The notes under the pieces: generated by a model | The model's input: the letters and a program-made list of their open reading frames with translations, nothing else | The model's database searches: none | What the model was told of the DNA's origin: nothing | Made by a program: the position numbers and the translations under genes | NCBI GenBank assembly: GCA_965232465.1 | Contig: OZ246977.1 | Coordinates: 1,116,001 to 1,180,000 of the forward strand | DNA length: 64,000 nt | DNA from: G965232465 sp965232465 | GTDB taxonomy: Bacteria; Pseudomonadota; Alphaproteobacteria; JAQWUY01 | Direction of reading: 5' to 3' | In this document: positions 9,286 through 17,940 of the stretch, in pieces | Numbering within the stretch: position 1 is the stretch's first letter | Layout of the letters: each line of letters begins with the position of its first letter

Positions 9286-9738
9286 ATGATACGAAAAATC
9301 ATTATTTACATGTGGTTACCCTTGTTTTTAAGTGCATGTTTTGGGGGTACTTCTGCCCCCCAAAAAGACTATAATACAGCGGGTATACAACAGGCACAAG
9401 AAGTCATACGGGGCGTTGTTGTATCCAAACGCCAAGTGGAAATTGACACCGATGCCGAAACGGGACAAATTATTGGATTTGTCGTTGGGGCAACCGCTGG
9501 GGGAACAATTGGTGGGGGTGATAATGAACAGCTCGTTGGTTCAGTCGTTGGGGCATTAATTGGCTCAGCGGTGGGTAAAAAGGTCGAACAAGCGATTGTT
9601 AAAAAAGTTGCCACAGAATATATTATTGAAAAAGAAGACGGTTCGTTAACTGCGGTGGTGTCGTTTGATGATAAATTTAACAAAGATAACGCTGTGTTAG
9701 TCGTTTTGTCCAACCCCCCAGTCATTCGTTTTCAATAA
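9286..9738 (+). CDS. Glycine-zipper outer-membrane-type lipoprotein
   Basis: A 150-residue predicted lipoprotein. A basic, hydrophobic signal (MIRKIIIYMWLPLFLSAC) ends in the lipobox LSAC with Cys18 as the lipidation site. Residues about 60-100 form a glycine-zipper membrane segment (GQIIGFVVGATAGGTIGGG, then LVGSVVGALIGSAVG), as in SlyB/Pcp-like lipoproteins, followed by a short beta-rich domain. An in-frame GTG at 9244 exists, but the ATG at 9286 is preceded by AGGAG and starts exactly at the signal peptide, so I chose it. Probable role: outer-membrane integrity; no specific function can be assigned. Confidence 0.8.
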   Translation: MIRKIIIYMWLPLFLSACFGGTSAPQKDYNTAGIQQAQEVIRGVVVSKRQVEIDTDAETGQIIGFVVGATAGGTIGGGDNEQLVGSVVGALIGSAVGKKVEQAIVKKVATEYIIEKEDGSLTAVVSFDDKFNKDNAVLVVLSNPPVIRFQ

Positions 9739-9755
9739 CATATTACAATAAGTAT

Positions 9756-9780
9756 TATATCGCCCCAATGGGGCGATATA
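9756..9780. terminator. Perfect 11-bp stem hairpin between convergent genes
   Basis: TATATCGCCCC (9756-9766), loop AAT, GGGGCGATATA (9770-9780). It sits between the ends of the lipoprotein gene and the convergent aroA. The tract after the stem is only weakly T-rich on either strand, so it is a probable bidirectional terminator rather than a textbook one. Confidence 0.6.
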
Positions 9781-9812
9781 AGGCATTACAGGATATGGTT
9801 TATTAATTTCGA

Positions 9813-11135
9813 TTACCCTGTGTATTCTGAAAAATGTGCCCCTAGTGTGGTCATTAGGCTTACGAATGTGGGAAAACTAGTATTTACAGGGGCAATATCG
9901 TCTATGTTTACGGGTGTGGAGGTTGCCATGCCCATAATCATAAAACTCATTGCCAAGCGATGATCAAGATGTGTTGTTACCATACCACCACCAGGGACAG
10001 TTTTATTGCCGTATACTGTCATCCAATCGTCCCCATGGTCGGTCTTGACACTGTTTGCGTTTAATCCATCCATCACCGCTTGCAGGCGGTCGGATTCTTT
10101 GATTCGTAATTCGCCCACGCCCACCATTTCTGTTTTGCCATCCGCAAAGGCAGACACTACCGATAAAATAGGGTATTCGTCAATCATACTTGCAGCCCGC
10201 TCAGCGGGGACCTTGATACCGGTTAGGGGGGCATACTTTACCCGTAAATCTGCAATCGGTTCGCCCCCAGAAATGCGTGTATTGGCAATGGTAATATGTG
10301 CCCCCATTTCCTGTAAAGTGGTAAAAAATCCTATGCGAGTGGGATTCATACATACATTGTGAAGGGTTACATCAGATTTTGGGATTAAACATGCAGCCGC
10401 CACCACAAACGATGCGGAGGAGGGATCGGATGGTACGGTAATATTTGCCCCTTTTAAGGTGGGTTGTCCATGTAAGGTTATAATGGTTTTATTATCGTCT
10501 TGTACCACATCCACAGTTGCACCAAAGTGCCGTAACATGTTTTCTGTATGGTTACGGGTTGGTTTAGATTCGATAATGGTGGTATGTCCTCGTCCGCTTA
10601 ATCCCGCCAACAACACCGCCGATTTTACCTGTGCGGATGCCACAGGTAAAGTATAAGTAATCGGCAATATTTCATCTGTACCCTGTATGGTTAATGGCAA
10701 TTTTTCATCATTGGAGTCGACCCTTATGCCCATTTCAGATAAGGGCTTTATCACCCGTCCCATGGGGCGTTTGCGTAAGGACGCATCACCCGTTAGCGTG
10801 GCTTTGATATGTTGTCCGCCTAAGATCCCCATAATCAGACGAGCGGAAGTTCCCGAATTGCCCATGTTTAACACATCCTCCGGTTGGTGCAATCCGCCCA
10901 GTCCTACGCCGATAACCGTCCAAGATCCATCCATATTTTTACGAATATCTGCCCCCATTTTTCGAAACGCATCGGCGGTTGCCATAACATCTTCGCCTTC
11001 TAATAGTCCTTGTATATGGGTTTTGCCAATTGCCAATGCCCCAAACATCACCGCACGATGGGATATGGATTTGTCCCCTGGTATGGATGCGGTGCCTTCG
11101 AAGGTGGAAATTTTTGACGATGTATAGGGTTTCAT
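9813..11135 (-). CDS. aroA: 3-phosphoshikimate 1-carboxyvinyltransferase (EPSP synthase)
   Basis: AroA transfers the enolpyruvyl group of PEP to shikimate-3-phosphate in the shikimate pathway. The 440-residue protein has GDKSISHRAVMFGAL at the N-terminus, MGNSGTSARLIMG, SAQVKSAVLLAGL, SDPSSASF and RIKESDRL. The overall motif set resembles alphaproteobacterial class II enzymes such as CP4, but the GNSGTS segment keeps glycine where CP4 has the alanine linked to glyphosate tolerance, so the enzyme is probably sensitive (inference). AAGGA precedes the ATG by about 10 bases. It is a single gene, convergent with the lipoprotein gene. Confidence 0.95.
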   Translation of the reverse strand: MKPYTSSKISTFEGTASIPGDKSISHRAVMFGALAIGKTHIQGLLEGEDVMATADAFRKMGADIRKNMDGSWTVIGVGLGGLHQPEDVLNMGNSGTSARLIMGILGGQHIKATLTGDASLRKRPMGRVIKPLSEMGIRVDSNDEKLPLTIQGTDEILPITYTLPVASAQVKSAVLLAGLSGRGHTTIIESKPTRNHTENMLRHFGATVDVVQDDNKTIITLHGQPTLKGANITVPSDPSSASFVVAAACLIPKSDVTLHNVCMNPTRIGFFTTLQEMGAHITIANTRISGGEPIADLRVKYAPLTGIKVPAERAASMIDEYPILSVVSAFADGKTEMVGVGELRIKESDRLQAVMDGLNANSVKTDHGDDWMTVYGNKTVPGGGMVTTHLDHRLAMSFMIMGMATSTPVNIDDIAPVNTSFPTFVSLMTTLGAHFSEYTG

Positions 11136-11248
11136 AATGGGGTTTCCTTATATGTAAAATTACAGTGCATATTTATGTTTGATTGTGGTATGATAAAAAT
11201 GTCATATCAATGTACAAAAAAAAATCATTAAATACAACAAACAATATT

Positions 11249-11845
11249 ATGCACGATACCTTTTTTAAATTATTTGCACAAGATAACATCTTATACGATT
11301 TATATGAAAAATATGGTCTGCCTGCCCCCCGGGTCAAAGCATCAGGGTTTTGGGCATTGGTACGGATTATCAATGCCCAGCTCATATCGACCACAGCGGC
11401 GGATACGATTTTAAAACGATTGGATACTGTGTTACCCGACCATACAGCACAGGCTTGGCAAGATACGGATACACAACGGATTCGTGCTTGTGGATTAAGC
11501 CAAACCAAATTGTATGCCTTAAATGCGATTGCCGATGATATTATACAAGGCACCTTAAATCTTGATACTCTGTCTGCCCAATCCCCCCATACTATTCATC
11601 AGGTATTAACTGTTTATAAGGGTATTGGTAATTGGACTGCCAACGCATACGCCTTGATGCACCATCCTGATGTATTCTTATATGACGATTTGGGCATTCG
11701 TGATGGGATGCAAATACTTTTACAGCGGGACAGTCGTCCGACCAGTGCATTTTGTAGTGCCCATTACCAACAACACTGGAAACCATATGGCACCGCCGCC
11801 ACTTATTTTATATGGCATATTAAAAATACCGTTAAACTTGGGTAA
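11249..11845 (+). CDS. DNA-3-methyladenine glycosylase, HhH-GPD family (AlkA-like)
   Basis: A helix-hairpin-helix base-excision glycosylase removing alkylated bases. The hairpin motif VYKGIGNWTANAYALM and the downstream acidic segment DVFLYDDLGIRDG, with the likely catalytic aspartate, are AlkA family features. From the ATG at 11249 the protein is 198 residues, without the N-terminal beta domain of E. coli AlkA, as in many shorter bacterial enzymes. The start is uncertain: in-frame ATG at 11210 and TTG at 11183 also exist, and none has a clear ribosome-binding site. Its 3' end overlaps the convergent aminotransferase gene by 14 bp. Confidence 0.8.
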   Translation: MHDTFFKLFAQDNILYDLYEKYGLPAPRVKASGFWALVRIINAQLISTTAADTILKRLDTVLPDHTAQAWQDTDTQRIRACGLSQTKLYALNAIADDIIQGTLNLDTLSAQSPHTIHQVLTVYKGIGNWTANAYALMHHPDVFLYDDLGIRDGMQILLQRDSRPTSAFCSAHYQQHWKPYGTAATYFIWHIKNTVKLG

Positions 11846-13010
11846 CAGCTTCGACGAAATATGGCATTAAGTCTGGTTGCATCGATGCGATGCTGATTCG
11901 TCCATTTGGCAACATATAAATAGCATAATCGTCCTTTAATTGTGCCACCTGTTTTGCGGTCAGCGGTAACATGCTAAACATCCCTTGTTGTTTGGTCAGA
12001 AAATGAAAAGTATCTGATTTTGTCTGTGCGTAAAAAGTATCCCGTAATTGATGTCGCAATGCTGTAATGCGGACTTGCATGGATTGTAATTCTGTCTGCC
12101 ATTGGGCGGTTAAATCTGCATCGGACAAAATCGTGTGTACTACCGCCGCCCCATGGTCTGGTCCCATGGAAAAATTAAGCCGACACAACAGGGCTAAATT
12201 CCCCTGTACCAAAGATTTTATATCCGCATTTGCCCCCACAACCATTGCCAATCCAATACGATCACGATACAGTCCAAAGTTTTTTGATGCGGTTGCCGCA
12301 ACAAGAATTTGTGGTAAATGTTGTGCCATATATCGTGCCCCATCCGCATCCGCATCCAAGGATTGTCCAAATCCTTGATAAGCCATATCAATTAATGGTG
12401 TCAAGTTGTGGTTCTGTATAATCTGTGTTATGGTTTCCCATTGGTCCGGGGTCATATCCGCCCCACATGGGTTGTGGCAACATCCATGTAATAAAATTAT
12501 ATCCTCTGGCTGTGCGGTTTGTACATCCATGCACATACCATTAAAATTAACGCTACAATTTTGGGTATCATAATACCTGTATGTTTTGACGGTTAAGCCC
12601 ACATCTTCCGCCATAGGTTGGTGATTGAGCCATGTAACATCTGGGATCCATATGGCTGCATCAGGTTTGGACAATTTTATCAATTCATATAATATCCGCA
12701 ACGCCCCCGTGCCCCCCGTGGCGGTGGCGGTGGCGATACGGTCAAATGGTATGGTATCGCCCAGCACCAAACGGCTGAAACTTTCTGCGAACTCCGGGTG
12801 CCCTGTTAAGGGTTGATAAGTCTTGGTTTTTTGGGTAGTTAGCAGATATTTCTCTGCGTGTTTAACCGCTTCAAAAATGGGGGTGTTACCTTGTGCATCA
12901 CAATACACACCTAGCCCCAAATCCATTTTTGGGGAACGATTATCCGCCTTGTATTCCAATACCAAGCGAAATAAGGTGGGAATGGGTTGTGGGGTCAAAT
13001 TTTTTAACAT
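11832..13010 (-). CDS. Aromatic/aspartate aminotransferase (class I, PLP)
   Basis: A 392-residue fold-type I aminotransferase of the TyrB/AspC group, transferring amino groups between aspartate or aromatic amino acids and 2-oxoglutarate. The PLP lysine is in TASKNFGLYRDRIG. Other conserved parts are HGCCHNPCGADMTPDQW, PLIDMAYQGFG and the C-terminal LPNGRISIAS with the carboxylate-binding arginine. The start at 13010 is supported by AGAGGA seven bases upstream; an upstream in-frame start at 13046 has none. TyrB versus AspC specificity cannot be settled from sequence. Confidence 0.9.
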   Translation of the reverse strand: MLKNLTPQPIPTLFRLVLEYKADNRSPKMDLGLGVYCDAQGNTPIFEAVKHAEKYLLTTQKTKTYQPLTGHPEFAESFSRLVLGDTIPFDRIATATATGGTGALRILYELIKLSKPDAAIWIPDVTWLNHQPMAEDVGLTVKTYRYYDTQNCSVNFNGMCMDVQTAQPEDIILLHGCCHNPCGADMTPDQWETITQIIQNHNLTPLIDMAYQGFGQSLDADADGARYMAQHLPQILVAATASKNFGLYRDRIGLAMVVGANADIKSLVQGNLALLCRLNFSMGPDHGAAVVHTILSDADLTAQWQTELQSMQVRITALRHQLRDTFYAQTKSDTFHFLTKQQGMFSMLPLTAKQVAQLKDDYAIYMLPNGRISIASMQPDLMPYFVEAVTQV

Positions 13011-13045
13011 CGGGTTCCTCTTAATGTGTTTAGCAGTAATAACCA

Positions 13046-13801
13046 TTAGGTGTACATTTTTGTAGGTGTATGTTTTGGTACGACTTCTGGGCGGGGTTGG
13101 GGCATAATTTTTGCCCCGATTGCAGATAATTTTTTATGGGGGGATTGTTGTTTTACCCGTTGGGCAATTTGTTTTTCATATATGCCAATAATCACCCCCC
13201 CACTTTCCCGCCAAAACATATTGCCCATGCGGGTACACACGGCACTTACTTTCGATTGAAATGGCACTTGCACAGGGGGGAAAAACAAAGCGTATTCGCA
13301 TTTAATTGGTACAAAGCCTGCGGAGTGCATCAGCTGTGCCAATTGTTTTTTTGTATATGGTTGTCCATGTGAAAATGGGGTGCTAGGGACCCGTGACCAT
13401 AAACTGACACGATTGGGCACAACCACAATAACCCGTCCCCCTGATACCATTAAACGATTGATTTCTGCCATCATTGCCCATGGGCTGTCCGCATGTTCAA
13501 TGGCATGTATACATATGGTGGTGTGTATGCTGGTATTACGAAAGGGTAAGTGGTCTTCGTCCGCCACCAAAGTATGGGCGGTTTTACATGTATCAATATA
13601 ATGAAAAATATCATAATATATGGGTGGTATGACATGCGTATATGCCATGTTCTGCATATATGCCGCAGTGCATCCAACCCCTATGACTTGTGTCATATCT
13701 GGGTTTTGTGGCATCCATTGTATCAGCACATTGGCGATGCTTCGAATCATATGAAATCCAAGTGAGGAGTGTTTAAAACTGTAAATATCCTCTAATCGCA
13801 T
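13046..13801 (-). CDS. Class I SAM-dependent methyltransferase
   Basis: A 251-residue Rossmann-fold methyltransferase. Motif I is VIGVGCTAAYM (about residues 40-50), the acidic residue after strand 2 is in VADEDHLPF, and motif IV-like IHAIEHADSPWAMMAEINRL leads to GGRVIVVVPNR. This is the Methyltransf_11 pattern. The substrate is unknown. It starts 5 bp after the thrC stop in the same direction and has AGGA upstream, so it is probably co-transcribed with thrC. The C-terminal ~60 residues are basic and proline-rich. Confidence 0.8.
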   Translation of the reverse strand: MRLEDIYSFKHSSLGFHMIRSIANVLIQWMPQNPDMTQVIGVGCTAAYMQNMAYTHVIPPIYYDIFHYIDTCKTAHTLVADEDHLPFRNTSIHTTICIHAIEHADSPWAMMAEINRLMVSGGRVIVVVPNRVSLWSRVPSTPFSHGQPYTKKQLAQLMHSAGFVPIKCEYALFFPPVQVPFQSKVSAVCTRMGNMFWRESGGVIIGIYEKQIAQRVKQQSPHKKLSAIGAKIMPQPRPEVVPKHTPTKMYT

Positions 13802-13806
13802 GAAAA

Positions 13807-15225
13807 TTATATTCCTAATTTTTCGGTTATATATTGGGTAACCGCCATGTAATTGTTTTCTAAGATATCGTATGTTTCTTCTTTGTCCATTAATCCTTGT
13901 ATATGGGGGGGCAAATCGGGTATGGCAATGTGTGTACCTTTGAGGGCGGCTGTAACCACTTCTGGAAATTTTGTCGGATGGGCGGTTGCCATGCAGATAA
14001 CAGGGGACTTGGTTTTCATAATTGACCCTGCTTCGACACCAATCACACTGTGCGGATCAAGGACTTCGCCTGTAATATGATGCCATTTTGCCATTGCCAT
14101 AACTGTATCCGCATTATTTAAGGAAAATCCTTGAAATTTTGCAGTCATTTTTTGCCACATAGCAGTATCGATGGGCATAGACCCCGTTTTACGGAATATC
14201 TCCATAATTTCCGACACCTTGGCACCATCACGGTTGACCGATTCAAAAATTAAGCGTTCGAAGTTCGACGATATTTGAATATCCATACTGGGGCTGTAAG
14301 TTTCCACCACCTGTTGCATCGACATATCCTTATTTACAAAGTACCGTGTCAAAATATCGTTGGCATTTGATGCCACCATAAACTGATCGACGGGCAATCC
14401 CATACGCATGGCAAAATATCCCGCCAGCACATTGCCAAAATTACCCGTAGGCACAGAAAACGATACCTTGGTATCGGGCACGCCAATACGAGTTGCCGCA
14501 TATATATAATATGCCACTTGTGCCATAATCCGTGCCCAATTGATGCTGTTTACCGCTGATAAATTTAAACGATTCCGCATGTCCATATCGTTAAACATAG
14601 CTTTGACCAAGTCTTGACAATCATCAAAAGTCCCTTGTAGGGCAATATTATGCACATTGGGGGCATCCACAGTTGTCATTTGTTTGCGTTGTACAACCGA
14701 AGTTTTCCCCAGTGGATGTAAGATAAAAATATCAATATTATCCCGATTCTTACATGCCTCAATTGCCGCAGATCCCGTATCCCCAGAAGTTGCCCCCACG
14801 ATGGTAATGCGTTCGTCCCGTTGGCTAAGTATTGTATCAAACAACCGCCCTAATAATTGCAACGCAAAATCTTTAAACGCAATGGTGGGACCATGGAATA
14901 ACTCACAGATAAACAGGGGCTGTTTATTTTCCGCTTTGTCTTGGATTTTACGCACAGGGGCAATGTGTTTATCCGCAAACCCATTATAGGCCATATCAAT
15001 CAATTGCTTTAACACATTGGGTTTGATGCAATCACCGACAAAGGGGCGGATAACATGGTATGCTACATCCGTATATGGCATATGGCGGAAACGGCGGAAA
15101 TCAGACGATGTCAGTTGTGGGTAAAACTGTGGCACATACAAGCCACCATCAACCGCTAACCCTGTTAACAAAGCATCACTGAAATTTAAGGTAGGGGCAT
15201 TGCCACGGGAAGAAATATACTGCAT
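13807..15225 (-). CDS. thrC: Threonine synthase
   Basis: ThrC converts O-phosphohomoserine to threonine with PLP. The 472 residues match the long bacterial form. The N-terminus carries MQYISSRGNAPTLNFSDALL, the PLP lysine lies in FHGPTIAFKDFALQ, and the phosphate-binding loop follows in VGATSGDTGSAAIEA. SVPTGNFGNVLAGYFA is also a ThrC signature. The start is supported by AAGGA before the ATG. It is the first gene of a short operon with the downstream methyltransferase. Confidence 0.95.
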   Translation of the reverse strand: MQYISSRGNAPTLNFSDALLTGLAVDGGLYVPQFYPQLTSSDFRRFRHMPYTDVAYHVIRPFVGDCIKPNVLKQLIDMAYNGFADKHIAPVRKIQDKAENKQPLFICELFHGPTIAFKDFALQLLGRLFDTILSQRDERITIVGATSGDTGSAAIEACKNRDNIDIFILHPLGKTSVVQRKQMTTVDAPNVHNIALQGTFDDCQDLVKAMFNDMDMRNRLNLSAVNSINWARIMAQVAYYIYAATRIGVPDTKVSFSVPTGNFGNVLAGYFAMRMGLPVDQFMVASNANDILTRYFVNKDMSMQQVVETYSPSMDIQISSNFERLIFESVNRDGAKVSEIMEIFRKTGSMPIDTAMWQKMTAKFQGFSLNNADTVMAMAKWHHITGEVLDPHSVIGVEAGSIMKTKSPVICMATAHPTKFPEVVTAALKGTHIAIPDLPPHIQGLMDKEETYDILENNYMAVTQYITEKLGI

Positions 15226-15255
15226 CGGAATCCTTAAACCTTATTGTGTTATCTT

Positions 15256-15600
15256 TTATAAAATCTTACCAAGTACCAAGCCGATTAATATGCCGATTGC
15301 AATCCAGATAAGTTTTTCCTTTTTGTCATTTTCATTGTGCAAAGGGGGGGTGATTTGTGGCGGTGCCTCTTGTTCCACAACAGGTGTCTCCACCACTTTT
15401 TGGGCAACAGCTTTTTTTGCCGATGCTTTCTTTGTTCTGGTTTTTTTAGCAGCTGCCTTTTTTACAGATGTTTTTTTGATCGATGTTTTCGTGGTCGATT
15501 TTCTTGGACGACCTTTTTTGCCTGTTAATTTTTTAACCGCCGCTTTTTTGATCTTGGTTTTTTGCGGTGGTTTTTCTTCTGTTTTTGTTTCTTCAGCCAT
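15256..15600 (-). CDS. Histone-H1-like Lys/Ala-rich protein with AT-hook core and C-terminal membrane anchor
   Basis: A 114-residue protein not matching a named family that I know. Residues 14-68 are rich in KKA, KKT and AKK motifs like bacterial histone-H1-like proteins, and residues 28-34 read KKGRPRK, an AT-hook core. A proline/acidic linker follows (71-95), then a single hydrophobic helix (98-112, LIWIAIGILIGLVLG) at the very C-terminus. The layout suggests a tail-anchored inner-membrane protein with a cytoplasmic DNA- or RNA-binding arm (inference). It has an excellent AAGGAG before the ATG. It lies upstream of thrC with a 30-bp gap. Low-complexity sequence limits any homology claim. Confidence 0.7.
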   Translation of the reverse strand: MAEETKTEEKPPQKTKIKKAAVKKLTGKKGRPRKSTTKTSIKKTSVKKAAAKKTRTKKASAKKAVAQKVVETPVVEQEAPPQITPPLHNENDKKEKLIWIAIGILIGLVLGKIL

Positions 15601-15698
15601 AAATTGGTCTCCTTACTTAATTTATATTATAATACATACTTATGTACCCCTGTATGCACAGTATATCACAAAAAATACACTTGTACATACTTGAATTG

Positions 15699-17054
15699 CT
15701 AAATACACTGCATGTATATGCCTAATTTTAATACATCTTCCGTTGCCACATCTGTTTGTCCCAATTTTTGCTTATCAGATACGGCCTTATTGTTGCCCAT
15801 TTTGGCAATGGTATATAGGGGTTTTAAGTATATTTGTTCATCGTCGCCCATATGATTTTGCATGGCACGATTTTTTAATCCTTGTTTGGCAAAATCCAAT
15901 ATTTGTGGCAAAATATCGCCTAATGTAGTATTGCCAATCGGGGCATTTAAGCCCATCGTGGGTACGCTGTTGCGACATGCCACGATATCCGCATAATTAA
16001 ATGGACCTGTAAATTTGTGCACTTTATCCAAAATATCCGTATCGTATAACAGCCCGACCCAAAATGCGGGTAACGCACATAACATGTCCAAACACCCCGT
16101 GTCCGCCCCCCGCATTTCGATAAATCCTTTCATGCGGACTTCTGGAAATGCGATGGTTAAGTGGTCTTCCCAATCAGACCAAGTGGGTAATCGTCCTTTA
16201 AATCCCGGCAATGTTCCCTTCATAAAATCCCGGAATGACAACCCAAGGGCATCGTGATATACTCCATTGTCATAAACAAAATACATGGGGATATCCAACA
16301 AATATTCGACCCATTTTTCAAATCCAAAATCCGCCTCAAATATAACAGGGGGAACACCGCACCTGTCCATATCCGTATCTGTCCATAAATGTGATCGGAA
16401 TGATTGATAATCGGTTGCCTTGCCATCGATAATAGTCGAATTCGCCCATATGGCGGTTGCCAACGGCTGTAAGGCGTTTGATACCTGCATTTTTTTACGC
16501 ATGTCGTCTTCATTCGCATAATCCAGATTCACCTGTACCGTACAGGACAAGGTCATCATATGTAGACCTAAGTTACCTTTGGTTGGCATATATTTTTTCA
16601 TAAGCTCATAACGGGATTTTGGCATCCATTGTATATCGTCTAAGGTACTGAGCGGATCGTACCCTAAACATACAGATTCAACCCCCAATGGACGGCACAC
16701 GATACCCAAATGGGTAATGTGGTTCTGAATTTCTTTGTGGGTTTCATGAATGTTTTGTAATGGTGCCCCAGACAATTCAAATTGTCCCCCCGGTTCCAAG
16801 GTGACACTCCCCCCATTGGATAATTTTAATCCAATAATATTACCGTTTTCCATAATTGCTGTATCGCCACTATTTTGTAATCCATACAATACATCTTTGA
16901 TACCGGGGGTGGTATCGTATCCTAGGCGTTTTTTGGTTTGTTTATGGAATAAAAATTTTTCATGCTCCGTGCCAATACGCCATGCGGATTTTGGTTTACA
17001 GGCATTTTTAAAATATTGTATCAGTTGTGATTTTTCTGTTATATATGCGGTCAT
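15699..17054 (-). CDS. gshA: Glutamate-cysteine ligase, alphaproteobacterial/plant type
   Basis: Catalyses the first step of glutathione synthesis, joining glutamate and cysteine with ATP. The 451 residues belong to the GCS2/plant-type family: RIGTEHEKFLFHK near the N-terminus, GGSVTLEPGGQFELSGAP, MTLSCTVQVNLDYANEDDM, and MRGADTGCLDMLCALPAFWVGLLYD. That length and motif set are typical of alphaproteobacteria rather than of E. coli GshA. It starts 21 bp after rsmE in the same direction, and the rsmE-gshA pair divergent from ubiA is a common alphaproteobacterial arrangement. Confidence 0.93.
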   Translation of the reverse strand: MTAYITEKSQLIQYFKNACKPKSAWRIGTEHEKFLFHKQTKKRLGYDTTPGIKDVLYGLQNSGDTAIMENGNIIGLKLSNGGSVTLEPGGQFELSGAPLQNIHETHKEIQNHITHLGIVCRPLGVESVCLGYDPLSTLDDIQWMPKSRYELMKKYMPTKGNLGLHMMTLSCTVQVNLDYANEDDMRKKMQVSNALQPLATAIWANSTIIDGKATDYQSFRSHLWTDTDMDRCGVPPVIFEADFGFEKWVEYLLDIPMYFVYDNGVYHDALGLSFRDFMKGTLPGFKGRLPTWSDWEDHLTIAFPEVRMKGFIEMRGADTGCLDMLCALPAFWVGLLYDTDILDKVHKFTGPFNYADIVACRNSVPTMGLNAPIGNTTLGDILPQILDFAKQGLKNRAMQNHMGDDEQIYLKPLYTIAKMGNNKAVSDKQKLGQTDVATEDVLKLGIYMQCI

Positions 17055-17075
17055 AATATCATGCTCTCTGTGGTG

Positions 17076-17828
17076 TTATTCCATATATGTAAGGTCGTCT
17101 GCCCAATCCCCAGCCAAACATTGGACGGCGGACAACATGGCAATTGCGGCGGTTTCCGCACGCATCAATCTTGGTCCCAAGGATATGGCGTAAATGTGTG
17201 GGTATTGTTGTAACCATGCGTGTTCCTCATGGCTAAATCCCCCCTCAGGACCAATTAAAATGGCAAATGGGCGGGCGGTAATTTTATCTGTGATGTCCAC
17301 CACCTGTTGTCCCCCCCGTTCACAGGCGTATATAATCGGTATATCCGTATTCCATCGTCGCATCAGGGTTAATAATTTTTCTTCCGCATGAATATGGGGA
17401 ATGTCCAGCCGTTGGCATTGTTGTGTTGCCTGCAATGCGTATTCACGGACTTTGTCTAGCCGTACTTTTGGGGCGTTGGTGTGGGCGGTGATAATCGGTT
17501 GAAAAGTCCGCACGCCCAGTTCTGTGCCTTTTTCGATAACAAAGCGAAAGGTGTCCTTTTGAAGGACACTGCACAACAGGGTAATATCCGCCCCCACATA
17601 GGGTTTACGGACACAGTGTTGTATGGAAAAATCCACCTGTGATTTACCAAGTGCGGTAATTTTTGCTAAATATTCCCCATCCTGTGCATTAAACAAAAAC
17701 ACTTCCGCACCCAAATTCAGCCGTAAAACCGTGCGTAAATAATGGGCGGTACTGGCGGACAAAGACACTTTACCCGACTCAGAAATATCTTCGTATACAT
17801 ACAATCGTGGAACAAATTTATTGGACAT
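17076..17828 (-). CDS. rsmE: 16S rRNA m3U1498 methyltransferase
   Basis: RsmE methylates N3 of U1498 in 16S rRNA using SAM. The 250-residue SPOUT-class protein has the N-terminal PUA-like domain (AHYLRTVLRLNLGAEVFLFN) and the C-terminal knot with FAILIGPEGGFSHEE and ISLGPRLMRAETAAIAMLSA, the SAM-binding signature of RsmE. AGGT lies before the ATG. It is divergent from ubiA, with 112 bp between the two starts. Confidence 0.95.
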   Translation of the reverse strand: MSNKFVPRLYVYEDISESGKVSLSASTAHYLRTVLRLNLGAEVFLFNAQDGEYLAKITALGKSQVDFSIQHCVRKPYVGADITLLCSVLQKDTFRFVIEKGTELGVRTFQPIITAHTNAPKVRLDKVREYALQATQQCQRLDIPHIHAEEKLLTLMRRWNTDIPIIYACERGGQQVVDITDKITARPFAILIGPEGGFSHEEHAWLQQYPHIYAISLGPRLMRAETAAIAMLSAVQCLAGDWADDLTYME

Positions 17829-17862
17829 ACTGTACCTATAAAAAAATCTAGTTTATCAAAAA

Positions 17863-17891
17863 TTGACTTTGATGTATAGTGTCGAAATAAT
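17863..17891 (+). promoter_or_regulatory. Candidate sigma70 promoter of ubiA
   Basis: TTGACT (17863-17868), 17-base spacer, AATAAT (17886-17891), about 50 bp before the chosen ubiA ATG. Position and spacing fit; untested. Confidence 0.45.
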
Positions 17892-17940
17892 ACACCTTTA
17901 TAAACCATATAACAACTGTATTTTTCAGGGAATTACGATT

